Below are positions 26,713-34,808 of a stretch of 64,000 nucleotides of DNA, in pieces; within the stretch, counting starts at the first letter, position 1, and every line of letters begins with the position of its first letter. A program made the translations under genes and the position numbers. The notes below the pieces were generated by a model that was not told where the DNA came from, ran no database searches, and saw only the letters and a list, made by a program, of their open reading frames with translations. Origin of the DNA: JANMJD01 sp963847945 (lineage in GTDB: Bacteria; Actinomycetota; Acidimicrobiia; Acidimicrobiales; Ilumatobacteraceae); contig CAWKBX010000003.1 in the NCBI GenBank assembly GCA_963847945.1, positions 62,001 to 126,000 of the forward strand. Reading direction: 5' to 3'.

Positions 26713-27111
26713 ATGGCCAACACAATGCAGGTTGAACTGGTTTCGCCCGAGAAGGTTCTCTTTTCGGGCGAGGCAACCATGGTGATCACTCGCACCCTCG
26801 GGGGTGGCGACATCGCCTTCATGCCTGGTCATGCCCCGTTTCTGGCGGCCGTGACCGAGTGTCACACCAAGATCCATCTGGCCGACGGTGGTGTGCTCGA
26901 TGTTGCCGTCCACGGTGGGTTCGTCGAGGTATCGAACAACAAGGTCTCGATCCTCTCCGACGTCGCCGAACTGGCGCCCCAGATCGACGTCGATCGGGCA
27001 AAGAAGGCCAAGGCCGCAGCCGAGGCCTCGCTCGCCCATGATCACGATGCCGAGGCCGAAGCTGGTCTTCGTCGGGCCCGCGCCCGGCTCACCGCCACCG
27101 GCGCTCTCTGA
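26713..27111 (+). CDS. atpC: ATP synthase F1 subunit epsilon
   Basis: 132 residues from ATG 26713 with CGGAGAAA at about 26700. Begins MQVELVSPEKVLFSGEATMV and shows the conserved MPGHAPFLA loop and HGGFVEVSNNKVSILSDVAE. The C-terminal helical part is Ala/Arg-rich with HDHDAEAEAGLRRARARL. Inhibitory/coupling subunit of F1. Last gene of the operon; about 215 non-coding bases follow before the compositionally different island. Confidence 0.95.
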   Translation: MANTMQVELVSPEKVLFSGEATMVITRTLGGGDIAFMPGHAPFLAAVTECHTKIHLADGGVLDVAVHGGFVEVSNNKVSILSDVAELAPQIDVDRAKKAKAAAEASLAHDHDAEAEAGLRRARARLTATGAL

Positions 27112-27292
27112 GTTCTGGAGTCTCGCCGGCGCCGTCTTCGTGGGCGTCGTTGTTGACGAGAATGTCTGGGTGGGTAGAACCAAACCGGTTCGGCTGGACT
27201 CATACTTGATGTGAAGATCATCCCGACGGAACCCAGTCGCGTACCGCAGCTCGCTGAGCAGCGTCTCCGGAATCCGGGGGGAACTCCATTGC

Positions 27293-27321
27293 TTGACAGC
27301 CAATCGCTGAGCGAATAGATT
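27293..27321 (+). promoter_or_regulatory. Strong sigma-70-type promoter placed for leaderless translation
   Basis: A perfect -35 TTGACA (27293-27298), a 17-base spacer and a -10 TAGATT (27316-27321). The next gene's GTG begins at 27329, about eight bases after the -10, so transcription would start at or next to the start codon. This is the expected geometry of a leaderless mRNA, common in actinobacteria. Confidence 0.7.
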
Positions 27322-27328
27322 CCGCCTC

Positions 27329-27517
27329 GTGAATAAACTGATCTTCTTCTTGATGGTGTCGGTCTGGGGTGGAATAGGGTACCTTATTGGTCGACCCAGC
27401 GGACGCCAGCGTATGGGGGCAGTTTTGGGTGCGGTTCTTTCATTCGTCGGGGTGGGAGTTCTCTTGCTGATGGTCAGACGATCCACCACGACCAACAGAA
27501 TGGCCGCTTCATCATGA
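27329..27517 (+). CDS. Small membrane protein (unknown)
   Basis: 62 residues from GTG 27329: MNKLIFFLMVSVWGGIGYLI, then GRPSGRQRMGAVLGAVLSFV and a final Ser/Thr-rich tail. Two hydrophobic segments separated by a basic GRPSGRQR loop, so a two-helix hairpin with both ends probably on the outside or both inside. The second half resembles short bacterial proteins in which a Gly-rich basic motif links two helices. No known function. Its stop overlaps the next start (ATGA), so it is co-translated with a secreted protein. Codon use is visibly less GC-rich than in the ATP synthase genes. Confidence 0.6.
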   Translation: MNKLIFFLMVSVWGGIGYLIGRPSGRQRMGAVLGAVLSFVGVGVLLLMVRRSTTTNRMAASS

Positions 27518-27990
27518 TCCGCAAGGGCTTCCGAATCCCTGTTGCGCTGGCGCTTGTGTCCGCAGTTCTGTCCATCAACCCTTCGTACGCGTGGGCCTTG
27601 TCCTGGTCAGGGGATTGCACAGCCAGTAAGAGCTACGCCAACTATGGTGTCTACATCATCTGGACTGGTACGCATGTCGATCTGATCGGTACTGTATCCG
27701 GGTCTAAGGTGACAGTCCAGAAAGTCAACTACAGCATGGGTAGCCCGTGGTACCAGTTGGTTTTGCCGCCTGGCCCACCGCTTCCCTGGCTCGACGGAAC
27801 AGGAAATCACAATAACGTGAACGTCACGTCTCCTGTGTCCAGATACTCACCCGACTCCCTTGGAGGGGGCGGAACGTACGATTTCGCCGACTTCACAGTG
27901 AATTCCAACTCTAACGTCACTATTCAGCTCATTCCCGACATAGTTAACGCGTCCGATCCAAGTTGCAAGATTACACTGACCGTGGCTTGA
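27514..27990 (+). CDS. Secreted protein of unknown function
   Basis: 158 residues from ATG 27514. A clear Sec signal peptide: basic MIRKGFRIP, hydrophobic VALALVSAVLSI, then SYAWA with likely cleavage near residue 28-30. The mature part is polar, rich in Ser, Thr, Tyr, Trp and Asn, with many short beta-strand patterns (VDLIGTVSGSKVTVQKVNYS) and two Cys (early GDCTAS and late DPSCKITL) placed to form one disulfide joining the ends. This suggests a small extracellular beta-sandwich. No family recognised. A short hairpin GGGAC-6-GTCCC lies directly after the stop (27991-28006). Confidence 0.65.
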   Translation: MIRKGFRIPVALALVSAVLSINPSYAWALSWSGDCTASKSYANYGVYIIWTGTHVDLIGTVSGSKVTVQKVNYSMGSPWYQLVLPPGPPLPWLDGTGNHNNVNVTSPVSRYSPDSLGGGGTYDFADFTVNSNSNVTIQLIPDIVNASDPSCKITLTVA

Positions 27991-28305
27991 GGGACCTATG
28001 AGTCCCACGTCACTGCGTAATTCATGCACTCGGACCTTTCCCGACGGCGAGGTGAGCGTACTCACGTTTCGTCGCTCCTCACGGATTCGACCTGCTGACG
28101 AGGTATCGTCACCGCTGGCTCAAAACCTCTCCTACGGACCCACACGTCTGGCGGGTTCCGGAGGTGCGGCGGGTCGATGTCTTCTTCCACCGTCATCTCG
28201 GCAAATCGGCACCAAGCAGCCGAGGCTCTTCACCAACCGGTGACCGGATTGCGCCTTGCCCGGAGAACAAGTGCCTGGAGGCCCGCGCTGTGCGACGAGC
28301 TATTC

Positions 28306-29310
28306 ATGAGCGTCATATTAGTTGTATCAGTCTATGCATGTCGTTCAGAAACAGCGGGCACCCAGCCTTATCCAACTGCTACTAGCCCGATTGCGGGACA
28401 GGCAACCGTTACCTCGAACTCACCCGCCGACGTTTCGACTGCCACAGATGTCCCCCCACCTTCGACGACGGTCAGCCCTTTGCCGCTTGCTGCGCTCCTC
28501 GGCCTTACTCAGACCCCCTCAGAAGCGCGGGTCCGCGATCTAAAGGCAGAGTCGCTAATCGCAGACTGTATGAAACAGGACGGGTGGGAGTACACGCCTG
28601 TCGACCACAGTTCGACCAGTCCGGGGGTGGATTTTGGTGACGAGCCACTTTACGGAGTCACAAGAACCTACGAACTCTTCGAGGGAGGTGCTCAACCCGA
28701 GTTCTCTGTAGCCACCGATCCGAACCTCGAATACCTAATGAGTTTGTCGGAAGCGAATCAGATTGCATATCGGCAGGCCCTCTACGGTGAGGACGAACCC
28801 GATATCTCGGCGGCTGTGCCGGGGTGCCGAGAGGTTGCGGTGTACTCCGTATCACCTGGGAGCAGACCAGATGTTCGCGAGCGAGCCAATGAACTGAGCC
28901 GACTCATTGAGCTTTCCGCCAGTGTTCGGGCTGCCGAAGACCTTTGGTCGCAATGCATGAAGGACCTCGGATATGTCGCCCTTCGGTCCTCCTCACCTTC
29001 TCTCCTTGTTCAGCGATTCAAGTCTGAGATGCAAGGCCTCACGATCGTTGACTCGGAATCCGACCAGCTCGAGGGTGAGAACGCGGTCTCGTTTTCGACA
29101 CCGGGTGACGTTGGCTTCAAGGCAGTCGGTGAGGCCGCCGTTCTCACCAAGGTGCAAATCGAAAGGCTTCGATCTTTTGAGGGAGATGTGTTCAGCGCGG
29201 ACCAGAATTGCGCTGTTCAGTCCAAACTCGCAAAGACTAGACAAGCTGCCGAAATCGAGGCGACGCTCGTGCTTGTTGAAGAATTCCCCGAACTTGTGGT
29301 GCAGAGCTGA
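28306..29310 (+). CDS. Putative lipoprotein with C-M-K-x-x-G paired-cysteine motifs
   Basis: From ATG 28306 the protein begins MSVILVVSVYACRSETAG, a short lipobox-like signal with Cys at residue 12; an in-frame GTG near 28231 would add a basic n-region. After a Thr/Ser/Pro linker the folded part has two related segments: LIADCMKQDGWEYTP and DLWSQCMKDLGYVAL. Each is followed later by a further Cys (VPGCREVAV; DQNCAVQSKL), suggesting two disulfide-linked helical repeats. The same W-S-x-C-M-K-x-x-G pattern occurs in the protein cut by the right edge (63512-64000). Function unknown. The preceding 315 bases (27991-28305) show no convincing gene. Confidence 0.6.
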   Translation: MSVILVVSVYACRSETAGTQPYPTATSPIAGQATVTSNSPADVSTATDVPPPSTTVSPLPLAALLGLTQTPSEARVRDLKAESLIADCMKQDGWEYTPVDHSSTSPGVDFGDEPLYGVTRTYELFEGGAQPEFSVATDPNLEYLMSLSEANQIAYRQALYGEDEPDISAAVPGCREVAVYSVSPGSRPDVRERANELSRLIELSASVRAAEDLWSQCMKDLGYVALRSSSPSLLVQRFKSEMQGLTIVDSESDQLEGENAVSFSTPGDVGFKAVGEAAVLTKVQIERLRSFEGDVFSADQNCAVQSKLAKTRQAAEIEATLVLVEEFPELVVQS

Positions 29311-29356
29311 ATTGGTTGCGGCTCCCCGGAGCAGCACTGCGCGAACGTCGGTTGGG

Positions 29357-29758
29357 TAGGGTTGTGAGCTGGGGTTCGTGTCAGGGCTGGCGCGAGATCA
29401 AGTCGGGGGTGGTAGCCCCAGGTCGTGCGCGAACGTTCGAGGGAAGGGTCGGGGATGGTGGTGCGTCGGGTCGCTGCTGGCGAGGTTGCCCGGTTCGATT
29501 CGCTCCTGGATGAACATCATTGGCTCGGGCGTGGCCCTGGTCGGTGAAATGGTTCGTCAGGTCGCGACGATCGACGGGGTGTTGGTTGCCGGGAGGCCTA
29601 CATCGGCAACGGCCCAGCGCCCTCGCGCCTGCCGCAACCTCGCCGATCCAGCCCACTACGCATCCACGGCCACACCAACGTCGCCCGAGCCGCCCGCAAC
29701 ACCACCCGCGCCCTCACCATCCTCGGCATGTAACCCCACGGACAACCGCGCAACCCTG
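29357..29758 (+). mobile_element. Internally deleted insertion-sequence remnant (ISAs1/DUF4338-like)
   Basis: About 400 bases bounded by imperfect inverted ends, TAGGGTTGTGAGC at 29357 and GCGCAACCCTG ending at 29758 (complement CAGGGTTGCGC). Inside, ATG 29456 starts MVVRRVAAGEVARFDSLLDE then HHWLGRG, resembling the N-terminal domain of Druantia/DUF4338-type transposases. An extra C in GGCCCTGGT shifts the frame, after which LVGEMVRQVATIDGVLVA follows. The middle is missing: the sequence then jumps to NVARAARNTTRALTILGM-stop, which looks like a transposase C-terminus (29733). Non-autonomous relic; family assignment by eye. Confidence 0.55.
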
Positions 29759-29761
29759 CCT

Positions 29762-29985
29762 GGGGAGTGCCATGGCGTTGAGAGCGCTGCTGCGCTCCAA
29801 TCTGGTGTCTGGCGGCGCATACCGAGTCGAGGGTGTTGTGGAACTTGTCGTGCTGCCGCTCGACCTCGGTGACATCGGCGTGACGGGTGACGGCATAGAA
29901 CGGGCGGAAACCCGGCTCGTCGACCAGGTGGACCGGATCTTCACGGCGGAGGCCGCAGGGTCGCAGAGGATCGAACTCATGGCGT
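29762..29985 (-). pseudogene. Truncated cytochrome P450 N-terminal fragment
   Basis: The minus strand reads EFDPLRPCGLRREDPVHLVD, EPGFRPFYAVTRHADVTEVE, then RQHDKFHNTLDSVCAARHQI. This is the substrate-access N-terminal region of a bacterial CYP (D-P-V-H...GFRPFYAVTRHADV...). Only about 75 residues remain. The I-helix, ExxR and heme-Cys parts are absent, and the fragment ends exactly where the insertion-sequence remnant begins. Its 5' side lies 20 bases from the end of the LivHM gene on the same strand, so it was probably co-transcribed with the transport genes before disruption. Confidence 0.6.
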
Positions 29986-30006
29986 CGAAAGTACCTCAGG
30001 CGACCC

Positions 30007-31902
30007 CTAACGCCGGGACCGCGACAGCCGACCGGCGATGCCCTCGGGCAACGCGATCGCGGCCACGACCAGGAGCAGGCCATTCACCGCGAACTGGTAA
30101 CGACTGGCCGACTGGCCGAGGGCGACGGTCAGCACGCCGCCGGCGGCGAGCACCCCGGCGACCACCGCACCGAGGGGGTTGGCAATGCCGGCCAAGTAGG
30201 CAAAGGCGATGATCGCCACGGCCGAGAACGAATCGAACGACCACACCGACAGCGTCTGTCGTTGATACGCGGTCAGCGTTCCGGCAAGCCCAGCCAGAAA
30301 CGCGGAGACAGCGAATGCACTCAGCTTGATCGATGCGACCGACATCCCCAGGCCGGCCGCCGCCCGTTCGTTACCGCGCACCGCCAACCAGCGTCGGGCG
30401 GTCGTCGAGCGACGCAGTCGGGTCACCATCAGCACGGCAAGCCCGGCGATCAGCACCGTCAGCACCCCGAACGTACGACGCGGATATGCGTCGCCGACTG
30501 CGCTGATGCCCAGGTCCCAGCCGCCGAGCTTGGGGGAGGCGACGGTCGTCCCCTCGACCCCACCGGTGAACCACGACCATTCGAACACCAGCGATTCGAC
30601 GGCGATCGCTCCGGCCAAAGTCGCCATCGCCAGGGTCATGCCCCGAACTCGTAGGGCAGGAAGCCCGACGGCCACGCCGACGACCACCGACACGAGCGAC
30701 GCCAACAGCGGAGCGAGCGGGAACGGGAGACCGTCGCCGAACTTCACCAGGGTGAACGCGGCGATCCCGGCAAACGCCGAGGTGGCCAGGCTGATCTGCC
30801 CGACGAAGCCGGTGGCGACAATCACCGACAGCGCGGTGATGGCGCCGATCGCCGAGACGATGATTCCCGTGCGCCAGGTGCTCGACGCCAACAGCATGCC
30901 TACGGTGGCCATGATCGTGGCGCCCGCGACGATCCACTCGGCGCGTCTGGGGAGGGTCGCCGACGGCAGCTGTACGGCAGCGAGGTCGCCGCGCCCGGGC
31001 AGGCCCCGACCTCGAAGTGCGAGCACGGCAAGGACCACCACCACCGGCACCCCCTGCTGCAGGTTCACCTGCGGGAGCCAGTCCCATCGGAGCCGAAGGT
31101 TCTGCAGCTCGGACTGGGCCATACCGATCGCCAGACCCGCCGCCAGGGCGACCGGTACGCTCGTGAATCGGGCGACCAGCGCGGCGGCGATCGCCGGAAC
31201 GACCAGCAGGCTGGTCGAGGTGGCATTCAGCCGAGTGACCGGAGCGGCCAGAATCAGCGCGCCGGCCGATAGCACCGCAGCGACGACCCAGTTGGCGATG
31301 GCGATTCGGTCGGCGCTGATCCCGAGCAGATTGGCCCCCCGCTCGTTCTCGGCCACCGCCCGCGTCCGCAGGCCGAACGGGGTGTGCTGCATCACCAGCC
31401 AGACGACGAGGGCGGCACTGGCGGCGAGGGCGGCAAGCCAGATTCGATCGGCGGGCAACCGTAGCGAACCGACGTTCACGACCGTCGTTGGGAGGAGCGG
31501 ACGGATGGTCAGACCCGTCGCCCCCTGGGTTGGGAACCGTAGATCGATGATCGCGATGAAGTACAGCAACAGCCCGAGGGACGCGACGACGCGGGCCAAC
31601 GGCGACGAGCGACGCAGCGGACGAAACACGACGATGGCCAGCACCGCGCCGATCAGGGCGGCGAGCCCCAGCGAGACGACCAACGCCGCGGCGGCGGTCG
31701 GTTTCGTGTCGAAGATGTGGATCTTCCCGGGCAGACCGAGGATCGGCTGCATCAGGTCGCCGGTTTCCCGAAAGCGGTAGAAGGCGAACGAGCAATACGC
31801 GCCGAGCCCGGCATGGGCGAAGTTGATGACCCCGCTCGCCTGGTACGTGGCGACCAACCCGATCGCCAACGCCGCAGTGACCGCGCCGCCGCCAAGCCCC
31901 AA
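30007..31902 (-). CDS. Branched-chain amino acid-type ABC permease, LivH-LivM fusion
   Basis: 631 residues containing two permease halves in one chain. The first, LivH-like, has LVATYQASGVINFAHAGLGA near the start and the late loop AVAENERGANLLGISADRIA. The second, LivM-like, starts near residue 320 with GFVGQISLATSAFAGIAAFT and the matching loop LAVRGNERAAAGLGMSVASI. About sixteen membrane segments. The assigned start is a TTG; upstream in frame the sequence VIDFLNFLL looks like the true N-terminus but has GTC where a start would be, so the 5' end may contain an error. The binding protein gene lies just upstream on the same strand, but no LivF/LivG ATPase gene is nearby. Confidence 0.88.
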   Translation of the reverse strand: MGLGGGAVTAALAIGLVATYQASGVINFAHAGLGAYCSFAFYRFRETGDLMQPILGLPGKIHIFDTKPTAAAALVVSLGLAALIGAVLAIVVFRPLRRSSPLARVVASLGLLLYFIAIIDLRFPTQGATGLTIRPLLPTTVVNVGSLRLPADRIWLAALAASAALVVWLVMQHTPFGLRTRAVAENERGANLLGISADRIAIANWVVAAVLSAGALILAAPVTRLNATSTSLLVVPAIAAALVARFTSVPVALAAGLAIGMAQSELQNLRLRWDWLPQVNLQQGVPVVVVLAVLALRGRGLPGRGDLAAVQLPSATLPRRAEWIVAGATIMATVGMLLASSTWRTGIIVSAIGAITALSVIVATGFVGQISLATSAFAGIAAFTLVKFGDGLPFPLAPLLASLVSVVVGVAVGLPALRVRGMTLAMATLAGAIAVESLVFEWSWFTGGVEGTTVASPKLGGWDLGISAVGDAYPRRTFGVLTVLIAGLAVLMVTRLRRSTTARRWLAVRGNERAAAGLGMSVASIKLSAFAVSAFLAGLAGTLTAYQRQTLSVWSFDSFSAVAIIAFAYLAGIANPLGAVVAGVLAAGGVLTVALGQSASRYQFAVNGLLLVVAAIALPEGIAGRLSRSRR

Positions 31903-31937
31903 GAGGAGGAAGTTGAGGAAGTCGATGACCCGACCGC

Positions 31938-33352
31938 CTACCCGGCGGCCTTCATCAGCGCCGGGACGTCGATCCAGCCATCGGCCGCGGCGACCAACCC
32001 GCCACTATCGGTCGGAATATGGAAGAGGGCCTGCTGCGGAGCGCACAACGCCGGCAGGCCGGGCATCTGTAGACCGTCGCAGGTGTACGGGTGGCCCCAG
32101 AAACTCACCTGGTCGACCGAACCGCGCAGGGCGGCGATGATCGACTCGGCCGAGATCTCGCCGTCGATCGCGGTCATCGCCAGCCAGAGATTCATCGCCG
32201 ACCGGAAGCTGACCGTGCCGGCACCGCCCGCAGGTTCGGTGGCGTAACGATCGATCACCGCCTGGTAGAGACTTCCATCGGTGGTCGCCTCGGACGGGCC
32301 TTCGGAGTTGAACGTGATAGCGGCTTGTAGATCGTCGGGGATCTGCTCGAGGATCTGGGCGGCGGCGCAGGCTCCGGTGAGGTAAAGCAGACCCGTGTAC
32401 CCGAGGTCGTTGAGCGTGGTGACGATCGGGACACACGCCGAGTCGGCCGCCCCGACCGTGATGGCGTCGGCCCCCGACTCGACGGCCGCAGAAAGGATCG
32501 GGAGGAAGTCGCTGGTCGTCAGCGGGAACGGGATGAGTTGGGTGTCGAGGCCCAACGAGTCGGCGACCTTGACGCCGTACTCCTTGGCTGGGACCTCGAA
32601 GCTTTCGAACTCTCCGTAGGCGAACGCCAACTTGGTGGCGCCCTTGGCCTTGGCGTCGGCCGCGAATGCGACGTATGCCCCGGCCGTGCCGCCACTGAAG
32701 AAGAAGGCCGACGAACTGCGCATTTCCGCCAATGTGGCGGGCACGCCACCGACCAGCGGAATGCCGTTCTGTTCGAGGATCGGAATCGATCCACTCGCCG
32801 TGATGTCGATGCCCGACATCACCGCGACTGCCCCGGCCTGGACGTGCTCCTGGGCGCATGCTTGTGACTGTTCGACCGAGAAGCTGGTCACGCAGGCATT
32901 CAGCTGCAACGGACGACCGTTGACACCCCCGAGTTCGGCGTTGATGAATGCGACGGCGGCCTGCACCGCGGCGCGCATCTCGGGGAACGAACCGATCGGC
33001 GAGTTCTCCTGGTTGATCATGCCGATCACGATCGGGTCGCCCGTCGGGGCGGCAGCCGCGCCCGGTGGAACGATGCCGGCAAACCAGTCCTGGCCGCCGA
33101 ATTCAGAGACCACCGAGCCATCGGGCCGCAGGACTTTTGGAGCGCCGCCGTAGTCGTCGGCTCGGTCACGGCTGTTGCTGTCTCGGCCGGGCCCGAGTCG
33201 CTGGAAAGGACGGGCGGTTCGGCCGCCGCCGGAGACGCCGCCGTCGGGAGCGCCGCGTCGGTCGCCGGTGCCGTGCTCTCGACCTTTTCGCCCGTTGTGC
33301 ACGCCGCTAAGGCGCTGATGATGACTGCTGCCGAGATCACTCGTGTGCGCAT
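31938..33352 (-). CDS. ABC transporter substrate-binding lipoprotein (Liv/Peripla_BP_6 type), one frame break
   Basis: N-terminus MRTRVISAAVIISALAACTT with lipobox SALAAC in one frame, then a Thr/Ala/Pro linker. An AAAA run near 33135 shifts the frame, after which the main domain follows: PIVIGMINQENSPIGSFPEM, LNACVTSFSVEQSQACAQEH, GIDITASGSIPILEQNGIPL, YTGLLYLTGACAAAQ. Two-lobed periplasmic-type receptor for the adjacent fused permease. Ligand unknown; the family covers amino acids, urea, amides and aromatic acids. The Cys pairs in the domain (NACVT/QACAQ; GACAAAQ; YTCDG/ALCAP) suggest disulfides after export. Confidence 0.87.
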
Positions 33353-33424
33353 TGGGCCCCCTGTTGCCGTCGCCGGAGAATACTGCGCATCCCCGCCGGT
33401 CTGACGAGCGAAGCGCCCGACGCG

Positions 33425-34780
33425 CTACGGGCTCGCCAACGCCAGGCAGGCGTCGGCAAACACCTCGGTATGGCGGGCGACGTCATCTCGTGTGTGGTGG
33501 GGGGAGAACAACGCCATGTTGTGGAACGGGGTCAACAGCACGCCCCGATTGAGCGCCCACAGGTGCATGAAGGCGTCGAGCTCGGGATCGACTGCGGCCG
33601 CCGCCTCGGCCCCGTTGCGGGGTGGCCGGCAGAACCAGTACTCGGCGCGCCCGCCGAGTTGCTGCACGTGCCAATCGAAGCCGACCGCGGTGAATCCGGC
33701 GCGTACCCCGTCCGCCCAGATCGCCGCCAACGGGATCATGTGCGCGAAGTCGTCGTCGCGTAGTGACGACGACAGGGTGGCGCGTACCGCAGCGAGCGCG
33801 AGCGCACTACCGGTGAGGGTGCCGCCGACGCCCGACACGTCGATGGCGTCGCCCGTCACGTCGGGAACGAGCCGTTCGGCGATCGCCGCGGACATGCCGT
33901 ACGCCGCGGCGGGCATTCCGCCCCCGATCGTCTTGCCGATGACGAGGAAGTCGGGGGTCAGTCCCCATGCCGTCGTGCAGCCCCCCGGCCCGGCGCAGAT
34001 GGTGTGGGTTTCGTCGATCACCAACAGGGTGCCGGTTCGGCGGCAGACGGCTTCGACGGCATCCCAGTAGCCGGGGTCGGGGAGCACGATGCCGATGTTC
34101 GTCAGTGCCGGCTCGGCGAGCACACAGGCGACATCGCCGGCGGCGAGGGCGGCTTCGAGGGCCGGCAGATCGTTGAACTGGACGACCTTCGTGGTCAGCG
34201 CCGGGTCGACCTGAGGACCGACCGAACCGTGACGCGGCACGACCGAACCAGTGGGGGAGAGGGTGGCGAGGGCCTCGTCGACGGTGCCGTGATAGCACCA
34301 GTCGAATACCAATACCTTGGGCCGCCCGGTGAGGCCACGCGCGAAGCGCAACACGAACCGGTTGGCGTCGGTGGCGGTCATCGCCATCTGCCAGAACGGC
34401 AATCCGAATCGGCGGTGGAGTTCGTCGGCGACCCAGGCGGCGTCGGCATTGGGCATCATCGTGGTGATGCCCCGTCGAGCCTGGTAAGCCAATGCATCGG
34501 CGACGGCGGGCAACCCGTGCCCGGCCATTGCCCCGGTGTCGCCGAGGCAGAAGTCGACGTACTCGTGACCGTCGACATCGGTGAATCGAGCTCCCGATGC
34601 GTGGTCGAAGAACAGGGGGAATGAACCGGGCAGACGGGTCATCCACGGCATCGGGACCCCGCCGAGCAGATGGCGGCGGGCGTCGGTGGCCATCGCCGCC
34701 GAGGTGGGGTGGATCTCGATGAAGCGCTGCTCTTCCCGAGCATGCAGGCGCGCCAATGTGGCCCGGTCGATGGTGGACAT
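33425..34780 (-). CDS. Class III aminotransferase (glutamate-1-semialdehyde aminomutase-like)
   Basis: 451 residues from ATG 34780. PLP fold type I: GARFTDVDGHEYVDFCLGDT near the start, WCYHGTVDEAL in the phosphate-binding region, LLVIDETHTI with the PLP-contacting Asp, and the Schiff-base lysine in FLVIGKTIGGGMPAAAYG. Closest by pattern to glutamate-1-semialdehyde 2,1-aminomutase-like enzymes outside heme synthesis. Here it sits among transport and CoA-ligase genes, so an amine or amino-acid catabolic substrate is more likely than heme synthesis. Intact; 28 bases separate it from the upstream acyl-CoA synthetase. Confidence 0.88.
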   Translation of the reverse strand: MSTIDRATLARLHAREEQRFIEIHPTSAAMATDARRHLLGGVPMPWMTRLPGSFPLFFDHASGARFTDVDGHEYVDFCLGDTGAMAGHGLPAVADALAYQARRGITTMMPNADAAWVADELHRRFGLPFWQMAMTATDANRFVLRFARGLTGRPKVLVFDWCYHGTVDEALATLSPTGSVVPRHGSVGPQVDPALTTKVVQFNDLPALEAALAAGDVACVLAEPALTNIGIVLPDPGYWDAVEAVCRRTGTLLVIDETHTICAGPGGCTTAWGLTPDFLVIGKTIGGGMPAAAYGMSAAIAERLVPDVTGDAIDVSGVGGTLTGSALALAAVRATLSSSLRDDDFAHMIPLAAIWADGVRAGFTAVGFDWHVQQLGGRAEYWFCRPPRNGAEAAAAVDPELDAFMHLWALNRGVLLTPFHNMALFSPHHTRDDVARHTEVFADACLALASP

Positions 34781-34808
34781 GGACGCGACGATAGTTCGCG
34801 TGGGCGGC

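Noticed and set aside
28177..28305. N-terminal extension of the lipoprotein from ATG 28177
   Set aside because: The added 43 residues lack a signal peptide and would bury the lipobox; the later ATG 28306 or GTG 28231 is more sensible.
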